64,000 bases of DNA, taken from NCBI RefSeq assembly GCF_003149675.1, contig NZ_LWMS01000031.1:62001-126000 (forward strand), written 5' to 3'. Positions within the stretch are counted from its first letter, which is position 1. Every line of letters begins with the position of its first letter. Both the position numbers and the translations under genes were made by a program. Under the pieces are notes generated by a model that was not told the DNA's origin, ran no database searches, and saw only the letters and a program-made list of their open reading frames with translations. Below, piece by piece: positions 35,730-45,591 of this stretch. The stretch comes from Methanosphaera cuniculi. Its GTDB lineage: Archaea; Methanobacteriota; Methanobacteria; Methanobacteriales; Methanobacteriaceae.

Positions 35730-36476
35730 TTATAATGGAACACTTGTTTTTTTGAAGTATATCCATGAAAGTAGTATGCTTATTATTGCTATAGATCCTA
35801 CTATTGCTACTGTTATTGATGGACTAAATCCAGTTGGTATTAATGCTTTTTCAGACGTAAATAAATACAGAATACTTGTTGTTGGATAATATATGGAAAA
35901 CTTATCATTTAAAATCATCATACTTCCTAGTGAAATTCCCATACCTATAATTATAGGAGGAATTATACTTTTAAATAGTAATGTTATAAATACTGCAAGT
36001 AATGATACTAAACATAACATAAAATCTGCTAGCATAACACTCATAAATGATTGAGCTAGTAATTTTGCACTTAAACCTGGTGCATGAAATACTAATCCTA
36101 TTAGAAGTACTAGTATTAATGAAATTAAAGTTAATAATAAACTCCATATTATGTATACTATGATTTTTGATGTGAAATATTCACTTTTTGTTATCTGTGT
36201 TGTTAGTATTGCTTTTATTGTATGTTCTTTATATTCTCTGTTGAAAATATATGATGCTATTAGCATATTTAGAAGTAATCCGAAGAATATACATAGATAT
36301 GTTATGTTTTGTCCAAATAACTCGGCAAAATCCCATGTACTCACATTGTCTACTAATGCAAATTTTATGAGAACCATTAATATTAGAAGTGGTATTATAC
36401 AACTTCCAAGTAGAGATATTCTAAATACTGATGATCTTTTTAGTTTTAAAAATTCACCTTTTACTAAGTTAAACAT
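35730..36476 (-). CDS. ABC-2 type transporter permease (BcrB-like), 248 aa
   Basis: Six transmembrane helices with the typical N-terminal cytoplasmic MFNLVKGEFLKLKRSSVFRI and the loop IFNREYKEHTIKAILTTQIT of the ABC-2 antibiotic/lantibiotic-export permeases. It is encoded behind its ATPase and overlaps it by 13 bases; GGAGG inside the ATPase gene serves the start. The partners would export peptides or drugs, or give immunity to them. Confidence 0.8.
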   Translation of the reverse strand: MFNLVKGEFLKLKRSSVFRISLLGSCIIPLLILMVLIKFALVDNVSTWDFAELFGQNITYLCIFFGLLLNMLIASYIFNREYKEHTIKAILTTQITKSEYFTSKIIVYIIWSLLLTLISLILVLLIGLVFHAPGLSAKLLAQSFMSVMLADFMLCLVSLLAVFITLLFKSIIPPIIIGMGISLGSMMILNDKFSIYYPTTSILYLFTSEKALIPTGFSPSITVAIVGSIAIISILLSWIYFKKTSVPL

Positions 36477-37402
36477 ATGTATTCATCCTCCATTGGAGTT
36501 GTTTGTTCTATGTCGTTTGTTTTATTGATGAAGTATTCCTCTAAGTTTTCTATTATTGGTATTGCTGAGTAAATGTTTATTCCATGTAGTGTTAAGTTTT
36601 GTATTATTGTTGGTACTTCTTTTTTTTCTTCTACATATATTGTGTTATTTTTTATTTCTATTTTCTGGTTTTCTGTTAGTATTTCTTGTGCTTTTTCTAT
36701 TTGATCTACTTGAATTTCTGTGTATTTGTAGAGTTTTTCTTTTATATCTTCTATTTTTATTTCCTCAATTATTTCTCCATGATTTATGATTCCTATTCTA
36801 TCTGCTATTTGTTCTATTTCAGATAAAATATGACTTGATATTAGTATTGTCATTCCATATTCTTTTGACAAACTTTTTAGAAACATTCTCATGTCTATTA
36901 TTCCTTTTGGATCTAGCCCATTAATTGGTTCATCAAGAATTAATAGATCTGGCGTGTTTATTATTGCGGTTGCTATTGCTAATCTTTGTTTCATTCCCAT
37001 TGAATATTTTTTTACTAGTTTATCTTTGCTTTCATGTAGTCCTACTATTTTTAGAATTTTTTCAAGTTGGCTTTTATCAGGTTTTGTTTGTATTTCTTGA
37101 AAGTATTTGAGGTTTTCTAGTCCTGTTAGGTTTTCATAGAATCCCGGGTATTCAATTAGTGTTCCTATTTTTTTGAATATTTCATTGTTGTTTTCTATGT
37201 TTTTATTAAAGATTTTTATTTCGCCTTTGTCTTTTTTTATGAGTTTTGTCATCATGCACATTGTTGTTGTTTTTCCTGCTCCGTTTTTTCCTAGTAGTGC
37301 GTAGATTTCTCCTTTTTTTATTTTTAAATTTAGGTTGTTTATTATTGTTTTGTTGTCGTATTTTTTTGTTAGATTTTCTGTTTGTAGTATGTAGTCATCC
37401 AT
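36464..37402 (-). CDS. ABC transporter ATP-binding protein (BcrA-like), 312 aa
   Basis: Walker A is GKNGAGKTT (about 38-46), the signature YSMGMKQRLAIA (132-143), Walker B LLILDEPINGLDP (152-164), and a switch His in ISSHILSE. A C-terminal extension of about 90 residues is typical of BcrA-type ATPases. The start is placed at 37402 (MDDYIL), since the ATG at 37420 lies in the GGAGG site. Tandem palindromes upstream at 37530-37561 may regulate it. Confidence 0.85.
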   Translation of the reverse strand: MDDYILQTENLTKKYDNKTIINNLNLKIKKGEIYALLGKNGAGKTTTMCMMTKLIKKDKGEIKIFNKNIENNNEIFKKIGTLIEYPGFYENLTGLENLKYFQEIQTKPDKSQLEKILKIVGLHESKDKLVKKYSMGMKQRLAIATAIINTPDLLILDEPINGLDPKGIIDMRMFLKSLSKEYGMTILISSHILSEIEQIADRIGIINHGEIIEEIKIEDIKEKLYKYTEIQVDQIEKAQEILTENQKIEIKNNTIYVEEKKEVPTIIQNLTLHGINIYSAIPIIENLEEYFINKTNDIEQTTPMEDEYICLT

Positions 37403-37420
37403 TATTTTTTTTACCTCCAT

Positions 37421-37928
37421 TATTTTTCTTTTTAGATAATTTTTGTATAAAAGGTGGGGTATTGATTTTTTTTTAAGGTTTTATTTTTTTTTTTGTTAAA
37501 TTTTGTATTTAAAATATGTAATATATAACTTACAAATGTAAATTATTTTTTACATATGTAAAAATTATATTACATACTATATAAAGTTAACTCTAATTAC
37601 TCTAATCACATCTTTCTACAAAAAAAATAATAATAGCAATCAATTTATAGTATATCTTCATAAATTTACACCATATTATCATATAACTCAAGGCAATTAA
37701 TGAATCATTAAATATTCTATTTGATGATAAATCAATAGTTTTTAGAAAAAAAATCAATTAACAAAAATAAGATATAAAATTTTAGAGAAACACCATACAA
37801 TTTCTTAATGAAAAAAAAGTTTTATCTAAAATAATAAAAATAGAAAAAAAGAAATTTAATCCAATAAAAAAAAATAAAAAGTAGAATATTTAATTAAAAT
37901 AAGAAAAAGGGAGGATAAATATTATAAA
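37421..37928. other. Intergenic region between ABC genes and nifU
   Basis: It contains two operator-like palindromes (37530-37561) with TATA-like sequence around them, for the minus-strand ABC genes. The rest, down to nifU's 3' end at 37929, is A/T-rich with no gene. Confidence 0.6.
37530..37561. promoter_or_regulatory. Tandem palindromes TTACAAATGTAA and TTACATATGTAA
   Basis: Two 12-bp palindromes (37530-37541 and 37550-37561) are spaced exactly 20 bp centre to centre, about two helical turns. Half-site-like ATATGTAATATA and TATATTACATAC flank them. They lie about 130-160 bases upstream of the ABC ATPase start. This fits cooperative binding of a dimeric regulator. Confidence 0.5.
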
Positions 37929-38303
37929 TTAGTTTCTCTCTTTTTTATAATTTTCAATAGCTTTTTGTAATGCATCTGCAGCAAGATTTGAACAATGAAG
38001 TTTTACAGCTGGAAGTCCTCCAAGTTCTTCTGCAACGTCATTTCTTGTTATTTCATAAGCTTCATCAATATTTATTCCTTTTGCCATTTGTGTAATCATA
38101 CTACTTGTTGCTATTGCTGCTCCACATCCAAATGTACTGAATTTAATATCTTCTATATTTTCATTTTCATCAACTTTTATATATATTGTCATTATATCTC
38201 CACATACAGGATTTCCCACAGTTCCTTCTCCATCTGCATCTTCAATTACTCCAGTATTTTGTGGATTTGTATAGTTTTCTATTACTTTTTGTGTATAATC
38301 CAT
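37929..38303 (-). CDS. nifU: NifU/IscU-type iron-sulfur cluster scaffold, 124 aa
   Basis: All ligands of the scaffold are present: C34 and D36 in VCGDIM, C60 in STFGCGAAIA, and C104 in KLHCSNLA. It assembles 2Fe-2S/4Fe-4S clusters from iron and the sulfur delivered by NifS. It is encoded 26 bases after nifS, with AAAGGAGA before the ATG. It is of the N-terminal-domain-only type. Confidence 0.9.
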   Translation of the reverse strand: MDYTQKVIENYTNPQNTGVIEDADGEGTVGNPVCGDIMTIYIKVDENENIEDIKFSTFGCGAAIATSSMITQMAKGINIDEAYEITRNDVAEELGGLPAVKLHCSNLAADALQKAIENYKKERN

Positions 38304-38329
38304 TAGTTTAATCTCCTTTCTAATTTTTT

Positions 38330-39571
38330 TTAGTGTGTAGAGTTTATTACAGGTTGTTCAAATTTATCTCCAATGTATGTATTTGTTTTATTATCCCATA
38401 GGGGTGATATTTCTCTTAGATATTCTACGGTTTCAACTATTGCATCTACTATGTAATCTACATCTTCTAGACGATTTTCAGGACCTATTGAAAGTCTTAA
38501 TGATCCATGTGATAATGCTGGTTTTATTTGTAATGCTGCTAGTACATGTGATCCTTGCAGGTTATGTGTTGAACATGCTGATCCTGTTGCTGCATATACT
38601 CCTTTTTGTGCTAGTTTTAATATTAAAGATTCTCCTTCAATTCCTGAAAATCTGATATGTACATTATTTGGTAAGCGATGTTTTAAGCTTCCATTAATGT
38701 ATGAATCTGGTATTTGTGTTGTTATTTTTTCAATTAATGCATCTCTTATTTGTTGGTTATGTTTCATTGTTTTTTCAAGATTTTCATGTGCTATTTCTGC
38801 TGCTTTTCCTAGTCCTACTATTGCTGGTATGTTTTCTGTTCCTGATCTTTTAGAGTTTTCTTGTCCTCCTCCATGTATTAGTGGTGGTAGTGTTAGTCCT
38901 TTTTTAACATATAATGCTCCTATTCCTTTAGGTCCATTTATTTTATGAGCTGAAAGTGATAGTATGTCAATGTTTTGTTCTTTTACATCTACTGGTATTT
39001 TTCCAACACTTTGTACAGCATCAGAGTGGAATGGTATGTTGTATTTATGTGCTATTTCTCCTATTTGTTTTGTTGGCTGGATTGTTCCTATTTCATTGTT
39101 TGAATGCATTATGGTAATTAGTATGGTTTGTTCATTTATTGCATTTTCTAATTGTTTTAAGTTTATTAGTCCATCTTTATCTACTGGCAGGTATGTTATT
39201 TCATATCCATATTCTTCTAGGAATTTGCATGTATTTAGTACTGCTGGATGTTCTATTTGTGTTGTGATTATGTGATTTTTTGGATTTTCAGGTGTTTTGT
39301 GTTTTAGTTGTTTTAGTACTATTGATTTTATTGCTGTGTTATCTGATTCTGTTCCTCCACTTGTGAATATTATTTCATCATCTTCTGCATTTATTAGTTG
39401 TGCTACTTGATGACGTGCTTTTTGAAGTGCTCTTTTTGCTTTTATTCCAAGAAAATATAGTGTTGATGCATTTCCATATTCTTCTTTTAGATATGGTATC
39501 ATTGCATCTAGTACTTGGGGGTTAAGTGGTGATGTTGCTGAATTATCTACATATATCTGTTTTTGACTCAT
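38330..39571 (-). CDS. nifS: Cysteine desulfurase NifS/IscS family, 413 aa
   Basis: A PLP enzyme that removes sulfur from cysteine as a persulfide. H108 (IEHPA), D184 (HSDAVQS) and PLP-binding K210 (SLSAHKINGPKG) are present, as is active-site C333 in GSACSTHN. Length and motifs are complete. It forms an operon with nifU. The promoter carries a duplicated motif (39609-39640) also found before the amidotransferase gene at 45592. Confidence 0.92.
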   Translation of the reverse strand: MSQKQIYVDNSATSPLNPQVLDAMIPYLKEEYGNASTLYFLGIKAKRALQKARHQVAQLINAEDDEIIFTSGGTESDNTAIKSIVLKQLKHKTPENPKNHIITTQIEHPAVLNTCKFLEEYGYEITYLPVDKDGLINLKQLENAINEQTILITIMHSNNEIGTIQPTKQIGEIAHKYNIPFHSDAVQSVGKIPVDVKEQNIDILSLSAHKINGPKGIGALYVKKGLTLPPLIHGGGQENSKRSGTENIPAIVGLGKAAEIAHENLEKTMKHNQQIRDALIEKITTQIPDSYINGSLKHRLPNNVHIRFSGIEGESLILKLAQKGVYAATGSACSTHNLQGSHVLAALQIKPALSHGSLRLSIGPENRLEDVDYIVDAIVETVEYLREISPLWDNKTNTYIGDKFEQPVINSTH

Positions 39572-39608
39572 TTTTATTTTTTCCTTTTTTATTTGATTAT
39601 TAAAAAAA

Positions 39609-39640
39609 TTAACAATGTTATAATTATTAACAATGTTATA
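39609..39640. promoter_or_regulatory. Two TTAACAATGTTATA operator-like motifs at the nifS promoter
   Basis: Identical 14-bp motifs at 39609-39622 and 39627-39640, 18 bases apart; the core TAACAATGTTA is nearly palindromic. On the minus strand a TATA box (plus strand TATATAAAA at about 39655-39663) lies 24 bases upstream of the nearer motif, so the motif sits on the expected transcription start. That is a typical archaeal repressor position. Confidence 0.6.
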
Positions 39641-39663
39641 TTTTTACTATGAGGTATATAAAA

Positions 39664-41004
39664 CTAACTACAATAAAAAAAAAATAATCAACAATTACAA
39701 TGAAAAAAAAATATTACTAAAATCAGTGAAAATTAGTTAAAAAAAAGATTAAAAAATAAAAAAATAAGAAAAGATAAAAAAACCATTTATTTTTGAAATA
39801 TATGTTAGTAAAAAAAAAGGAGAATTTAAATTAGCATGAAAATATTTTATTATTTTTTTTTGGTAGATAATAACTTAGAAAATACCATTTTCTTAGCATC
39901 TTCTTTTTTTTAGCCTAAATAAGTTTCCCTTTTTTTAAAATTTTATGTATTTTACAAGTATATTATGTGGATTATTATATATTCTTAGTTAACCAAACTA
40001 TGAAAAGAATTTAAATCATTACTTTAAAACTTTATTCAATTTAAAGAGCAAAGTTATTATTCTTTTTATCCCTATTTTTTTCCTTTTCTATTAAAGAAGA
40101 TATTTATAAAAAATTTAAGAGTATTTACTTTTTTGATTAATTTTTTTAAACTTTCAATTAAAATTCCTTTCTCTTATTACCTTTTCTTCATTTTTTATAA
40201 AAAAAAATAAATTTTTCATATTAAATGGGGTTATTTTACTTTCAAATGTCATTTTATTATTTTAAATAAAATCTGTTTTTTTATCTTAAAATCTCCAATA
40301 CAAAAGAATCTAAATTTGTATTATAATAAAAAATAATATTTTACCAAAATAGAATACTAATCTTTTCTATTATTCATTATTATTTTTTTTTTATTATTCC
40401 ACATATAGAATGATTTAACATTATTATTATTATTATTATTTTTCTTCTAAAAAAAAAATAAAAAAAGAATTAATTAAAAAAAAAGAATAAAATTAAGATT
40501 CTAGGAATAATTAAAAAAGAGATGTAGATCTTTCTTATTTATCCTATAAATAATAAAAAGAATAACCTCTTTAACTTCTTAATTATTTAAAAAATATTCT
40601 TTAATTTATTAATTTCTTTTCTTATATCTCCACTATTTGAATTTTTTATATTTTATTTAAAATAATCTAAAAATTTCAATATAATATACTTATTTTTTCA
40701 CACACTTTTTTTGTGTCATAAGTTAGCCTATTTTTATGTCAAACTTACAATTATATATACATTTGGTATTATTTAAAATATTGTATTATATCATGATAAA
40801 TAGAAAAAATAGTAACTAATATAAGATACATCTAATGAAAACTTTTTATTTATCTGATAAAATTATCAATATATGATAATATGAATTTTCATAAAATATA
40901 TTTAAAACATAAAAAATTAAACAATCCTAAAAAAAAAGAAAGTAGAAAAAAAATAAAAGGTGGTTAAAAATATTTTCTAAAAAAAAGATTATTCTTTCCT
41001 TTTT
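39664..41004. other. 1.3-kb AT-rich intergenic region without genes
   Basis: Neither strand shows an ORF with coding character. There is an ATT microsatellite around 40418-40441 and many A/T homopolymers. No G+C-rich patch suggests a structured RNA. It may hold regulatory sequence or decayed genes, but I see nothing definable. Confidence 0.5.
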
Positions 41005-42600
41005 TTATAGAAATGTTGGATATAATCTTATTCTTTTAATTTCATTAATATCTACATCATCAATAACAATATGTAATGTATCAAAGCCTAAAAACATCTT
41101 AGTATTAATCTTTAAAGTATCTGTTGCAATGATCTTATTATCCTTATCATAACATGTAGTTGCAATCTTAATTTCCTGACATTTTTCAGGATTTTTAATA
41201 TGTATTTCACCTACAACTTCAACTTTACCATTTTTAATAAGAATTGATGTATTATCAATATTCATACCAACCTTACGCTCAATACCCTTAATTTGTTCAA
41301 GATATATGTTATTAACAAGTTTCTCATCAGTATATTGTAATTGTTTCTTCTTATTTTTTCGATGTGGTATTATCTTATCTTTAAAACTCTCCTTTTTTGT
41401 ATCATTATCATCTTTTTGTTTTTGATATTCTCTTTTTATATCATCTTTTGTTGGTTGTTTTATATATTTACGTTTCTGTTGTTGTTTTATATTTGTAGAT
41501 TCAGGTGATTTTACAGATTTCACTGTTTTTATAGGTCTATTTTCTTTTAGTTGTTTTAGTTGTTTTTGACTTATATTTATGAGTTCTGGTACTATAATTA
41601 TTATTGCAACATCATTAAGATTAGGTTTTAGTGTTACATTAAATATATGATCTAATCCACGTACAGCCATTATTGCTGAATCTTCATCTATCTGTTTTTT
41701 ATCTTTATTGAAGCATTTAACTGTTATTTTAACAGCATTCTTATTTGTTCGTTTATTAAGTGAAACATTACCTGTTATATGAAATGATCCTGTAAGATTA
41801 TCAAGATCTAATGTTATATCTTTTATATTAATTCCATAATGATTTTCAAGTTTTTTATTTCTTTTAATCTTAGATTTAAGAGTATCTTCAATATGTCTTA
41901 ATTTTTCAAGATCTGCATTTTCATCTATACTCTCTTCATCTGGTATATTGTCATCTTCTATTTCATCCTCATAGAAATCTTGTGGATATTGTTGTATTTC
42001 TTCATCATCATCATAGTATGAATCTTCAAGCTCATCAAGCACATCATGTTCTACTGTTATATCTTCATCTTCATCTTCAAAGATAATATGTCTTGTATCT
42101 TCTTCTACTTCATATACATCCACATAATTTTCTTCATCCTCATCTTCATCCATAAACTGATCATATGGATCATATATATCACTCATCTCATCATCACTAC
42201 GTTGTTGTGGTGTATATATATTATTATCTTCATATTGTGCATCAGGATATATATCATTATTTCTATGTTCTTGTCTTATTTTTTCATAATCATCATCTGT
42301 GAAGAATATATTATCATCTTTATTTTCATTATCATTAAATGAAGATGAATCTTCTGGTTTTAGTAGTTCTTTTGCAAAATCATCCAGTTCATCAAATAAG
42401 TTAGGCTGTTTTTGTTGTTGTTTTCTTCTTTCATCTTCTAGTAATTCCTGTGCTACTTTAGCAGCATATTGATGAGATATTTCACTACGTGATAAATCAT
42501 TACCATGATCAACCTGAATAAATAAAGGTTCACCACAATAAATACATTGATCCACATCATCATCATCATTTAGCTGACCACAATATCGGCATCTTTGCAT
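41005..42600 (-). CDS. Zinc-ribbon protein with acidic linker and two FxLYD-like domains, 531 aa
   Basis: The N-terminus MQRCRYCGQLNDDDDVDQCI continues to a second CxxC (YCGEPL), a classic zinc ribbon. Then come about 180 residues of Asp/Glu/Tyr-rich, probably disordered sequence. Two related beta-sandwich domains follow (about 265-350 and 430-531), each with a VxGxxxxN-type start, a strand with a Cys-Tyr/Phe-Asn/Asp-Lys pattern (KCFNKDKK and TCYDKDNK), and a Leu/Phe end. These resemble FxLYD domains. It has no signal peptide and is probably cytoplasmic. The function is unknown. Confidence 0.65.
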   Translation of the reverse strand: MQRCRYCGQLNDDDDVDQCIYCGEPLFIQVDHGNDLSRSEISHQYAAKVAQELLEDERRKQQQKQPNLFDELDDFAKELLKPEDSSSFNDNENKDDNIFFTDDDYEKIRQEHRNNDIYPDAQYEDNNIYTPQQRSDDEMSDIYDPYDQFMDEDEDEENYVDVYEVEEDTRHIIFEDEDEDITVEHDVLDELEDSYYDDDEEIQQYPQDFYEDEIEDDNIPDEESIDENADLEKLRHIEDTLKSKIKRNKKLENHYGINIKDITLDLDNLTGSFHITGNVSLNKRTNKNAVKITVKCFNKDKKQIDEDSAIMAVRGLDHIFNVTLKPNLNDVAIIIIVPELINISQKQLKQLKENRPIKTVKSVKSPESTNIKQQQKRKYIKQPTKDDIKREYQKQKDDNDTKKESFKDKIIPHRKNKKKQLQYTDEKLVNNIYLEQIKGIERKVGMNIDNTSILIKNGKVEVVGEIHIKNPEKCQEIKIATTCYDKDNKIIATDTLKINTKMFLGFDTLHIVIDDVDINEIKRIRLYPTFL

Positions 42601-42931
42601 AGTATCCTAACTTCTCCCCTTCGTCTTTTATATTTAAAAAAAAATTTTTTTTATATTAATATAAATATTTTTCATTCTATTATTATATAACTATTTAAAA
42701 ATTGTTTGTTTAATAGTTTATTATATTTTTCATGTTTATTTACCATTTATTAAAAGATTTTTAAGTGTATATTATCAAAAAATTTTATATAATAGTAATT
42801 TATATAATTAAATTATATCAGGTAGTAATTATTTTACTAACTTAAGAATATCAAATAAGTATCTAAAATTAATAAAATAATTGTTATTTTGAAAAAAATA
42901 AAATATATTAAAATATGGGAGATAATTAAAA
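42601..42931. other. Divergent promoter region
   Basis: A/T-rich spacer between the zinc-ribbon gene (minus) and the flavoprotein gene (plus). It contains TATA-like stretches on both strands and GGGAGAT before the ATG at 42932. No gene is seen. Confidence 0.5.
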
Positions 42932-43345
42932 ATGACAAGCAGACAAAAAGTATTTGATTTTATGCAAGAAGCAGGAACATTATTCATAGCAACCGAAGAC
43001 GGTAAAAAACCAAAAGTAAGACCAATCGGATTTAAAATGATGGTAGATGAACAAATCTACTTTGTAACAGGAAAAAACAAAGACTTCTCAGCTCAAATGC
43101 TAAGAAACAGTAATGTTGAAATTGCATGTTGTGTAGGTCCTGAATTCTTACGATACTATGGACGTGTAGAATTTGATGAAGATGTAGATAAAACACTATA
43201 CAAAGAAGCATTAAAAGTAATGCCACAACTTGAAGAATTAATGAACGAAGAAACTGGAGAAGCACAAATATTCCACATAACCAAAGCAACAGCAGAATTC
43301 CATAAAATGATGCAAATTGAACAAACATACAACTTCTTAGACTAA
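42932..43345 (+). CDS. Pyridoxamine 5'-phosphate oxidase-like flavoprotein, 137 aa
   Basis: It has the split-barrel pattern of the PNPOx-like family: GTLFIATEDGKKPKVRPIGF, then QIYFVTGKNKDFSAQMLRN and VEIACCVGPEFLRYYGRVEF. These proteins bind FMN or F420-type flavins and reduce diverse compounds; the true substrate is not evident. Its length matches the family's small archaeal members. A GGGAGAT element lies 11 bases before the ATG. Confidence 0.8.
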   Translation: MTSRQKVFDFMQEAGTLFIATEDGKKPKVRPIGFKMMVDEQIYFVTGKNKDFSAQMLRNSNVEIACCVGPEFLRYYGRVEFDEDVDKTLYKEALKVMPQLEELMNEETGEAQIFHITKATAEFHKMMQIEQTYNFLD

Positions 43346-43965
43346 AAAGAAAGCTTCCTGCAAAAAAATTGATAAAGTAGTGATAAAAACAAACAAACAC
43401 CTAACCACCTTCTTTTCTTTTTTTTTAACTTTTTTTTAAAAAATAGCATTTTTATTTTCTTTTAATTTAAAAAAAAGGTGTGATTAATATCTAAAATTAC
43501 TATTTTATAGTAATATTTTCTAGTTTTTTTTATCAAGTATTTAAAAAAAAAATAAGTAATTTAAATTTTTAATATCTTAAGAATTATATTATTAAAGCAA
43601 ATTCTTTTATTTAAAAAATAGTAAGTTTAATATTCTTTTTTTTATAAAATATTTTATTCGGATGGTTAAAAAAAAATAATTGAATTAAAAAATAAAACCA
43701 GATTAAATAGTTTTATTTTTATTTTTAGAATTCATTTTTTGTATAAAAGTTTTAAAAAAAGGTTATAAAAAAATTAAGGTTTTTAAATTAAAAGATATTT
43801 AATTGTATAGGTAAAAAGTTTAAGATGAAATTAAAATATTATAAAAGATATTATATTAGATTAGTAGATATAATATAATAATTGTAAGGAAAAATGAAAT
43901 CAAATAAAAGATGAATTTAGATTAATAAAAAAAATAAATTATTTAATAAAAGGAGTGTAGAAAAT
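43346..43965. other. AT-rich intergenic region, 620 bases
   Basis: I see no gene or structured RNA. The first 100 bases contain T-runs likely to terminate the flavoprotein gene. The end contains the promoter and AAAGGAG site of the gene at 43966. Confidence 0.5.
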
Positions 43966-44805
43966 ATGGCAAAACCAAATAGAAGACTTAAAAGACCAGA
44001 TAGACTAGGAAGATTATATAAATATAAAAGTGTTGTAGATGAAGAAGGTAATGAGAAAATATTAACATTACCTATTGAAAAAACAATAGAAGATAACTAT
44101 GTATATCTTTATCGTGCAATGAAAGAGGATGAATACTATCTTATACCACAAGATTCATGCTTCTTTTTTAAAGAAATTGTAGCAGATGGAGAAGTTGTAG
44201 GATTTGCAACATATCGTCCAAGTACAATTGATGAAAATTCACTTATCATGCAATACTTCTATGTACTTGATGAGTTTAAAAACCGTGGATTATTAGAAGA
44301 AGAACTTGATGAAGCAACAGCATTATTTGAATCAAGCATACTAATACAATACCCATCACATGATATGGTTTCATCACTCATAAAACATAAACTAGCACGT
44401 GTATTTGATGATAGATTTGTAATATCAAAAATACCATTTGTAGTACCAATAGTACCTGTAATGGAAGCAATTGATGGAGTATATAGTGAAGCATATCCAT
44501 ATGGTGAAAAAATATATAGAAAATTATCATTAATATATGATCTAGATCTTTGTGCTGTAGTAGGACTTGCATCAGATACAGAGGAAAATGACTATGTTAA
44601 AGAAGTTGATCCTGATGCTGAAGATACAAATATGAATGATTATAATATCATAAGTCTTCCATTACGTATTGATGATGTAAAATATGGATGTATCCAAAAA
44701 CGTAAAAATGATGCAGATTTAATAGATAATACATACTTTAAAAAAGTAAGAACATTACTTGATGAAAATGATGAAGTCATAGAAAACTGGTTATCAATAA
44801 GATAG
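43966..44805 (+). CDS. Uncharacterised protein with GNAT-like region, 279 aa
   Basis: The N-terminus is basic (MAKPNRRLKRPDRLGRLYKY). Around 75-120, the sequence VVGFATYRPSTIDENSLIMQ is followed by YFYVLDEFKNRGLLEEELDE. This resembles the beta4-beta5 and acetyl-CoA-binding helix region of GNAT acetyltransferases, but the pyrophosphate loop is poorly conserved. It is followed by a soluble acidic C-terminal part. I do not recognise the family with certainty. It stands alone, with a strong AAAGGAGTGT upstream. Confidence 0.5.
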   Translation: MAKPNRRLKRPDRLGRLYKYKSVVDEEGNEKILTLPIEKTIEDNYVYLYRAMKEDEYYLIPQDSCFFFKEIVADGEVVGFATYRPSTIDENSLIMQYFYVLDEFKNRGLLEEELDEATALFESSILIQYPSHDMVSSLIKHKLARVFDDRFVISKIPFVVPIVPVMEAIDGVYSEAYPYGEKIYRKLSLIYDLDLCAVVGLASDTEENDYVKEVDPDAEDTNMNDYNIISLPLRIDDVKYGCIQKRKNDADLIDNTYFKKVRTLLDENDEVIENWLSIR

Positions 44806-44978
44806 TGTTCTTTTTATTATGTTACTAAAAAGAATCAATCATATTAAATGAATATTAAACTTTATATTTTATAAAGAAAGAAAAAGAAAAAAAACTTTTG
44901 GTTTATAAAAAAAAAATGAATATCTAATTTTTTATACCTATTTTTTCTTTTTTTTTAATCCTTTTTTAGGTGATATTA

Positions 44979-45386
44979 ATGGTTAAAAATGCAGTTTATT
45001 ACTATTCAAAAACTGGACATACTAAGAAATTAGCTGATGTTATAGCTGATGAATTAGATGTTGAAGCTCATAGTATTAATGAGGATGTAAATGATGATAT
45101 TGACACACTATTTTTAGGTTCTAGTATTTATGGAAATAGTATTGATCCACGTTTAGTTGATTTTTTCTCTAAGCTTGGAGGTCGTGTAAATCGTATTGTT
45201 AATTTTTCAACATCAGGTATGGGACGATCTAGTTATGATGAAATTAAAGCTCTTGCTGAAAGTTATGGAATTAAAATGTATCCTGATGAATTTCATACAC
45301 TTGGTGAATTTGCTGGTATAAATGCAGATCATCCAAATGAGGATGATTTAAAAAATGCACGCATATTTGCATCAAATTTTAAGTGA
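44979..45386 (+). CDS. Flavodoxin-like protein, 135 aa
   Basis: The FMN-phosphate loop is YYYSKTGHTKKLADVIADE. The second loop is LFLGSSIYGNSIDPRLVDFF and the third NFSTSGMGRSS. It would bind FMN and carry electrons. The start is chosen at the ATG at 44979 (MVKNAVYYY), with AGGTGAT just before; the frame also has an upstream GTG. It is shorter than bacterial flavodoxin, as in methanogen forms. Confidence 0.8.
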   Translation: MVKNAVYYYSKTGHTKKLADVIADELDVEAHSINEDVNDDIDTLFLGSSIYGNSIDPRLVDFFSKLGGRVNRIVNFSTSGMGRSSYDEIKALAESYGIKMYPDEFHTLGEFAGINADHPNEDDLKNARIFASNFK

Positions 45387-45488
45387 GATTAAAACATTCT
45401 TTCTTTTTTTTATTTTTATCCTTTTTTTGTGAATATAACATATTTTTTATACAATTTTTTATGAATAAATTTATATCAAATAAGAAAT

Positions 45489-45502
45489 TTAACAATGTTA
45501 TA
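45489..45502. promoter_or_regulatory. TTAACAATGTTATA operator-like motif before the amidotransferase gene
   Basis: Identical over 14 bases to the two motifs at the nifS promoter. A TATA-like AAATTTATATC lies at 45467-45477, about 22 bases upstream of the motif centre, so the motif again covers the expected transcription start. Confidence 0.6.
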
Positions 45503-45591
45503 CTTAGCCTTTTTTATTATAACCAACAAACAAACATAATAACATCTACAATTAAATAATAAAAAAAATACAAATGGAGGGAAAAAATAAA

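Noticed and set aside
40418-40441. ATT microsatellite as a phase-variation element
   Set aside because: It is about eight A/T-only triplets in a gene-free region; such runs are expected by chance in this base composition.
39664-41004. A structured non-coding RNA or riboswitch in the longest gene-free region
   Set aside because: No G+C-rich patch or strong inverted repeat was seen; in such an A+T-rich genome structured RNAs usually stand out.
45574-45591. Upstream ATG of the amidotransferase gene as the true start
   Set aside because: The ATG is part of the GGAGGG ribosome binding site, and using it would bury the catalytic Cys that must follow the initiator Met.
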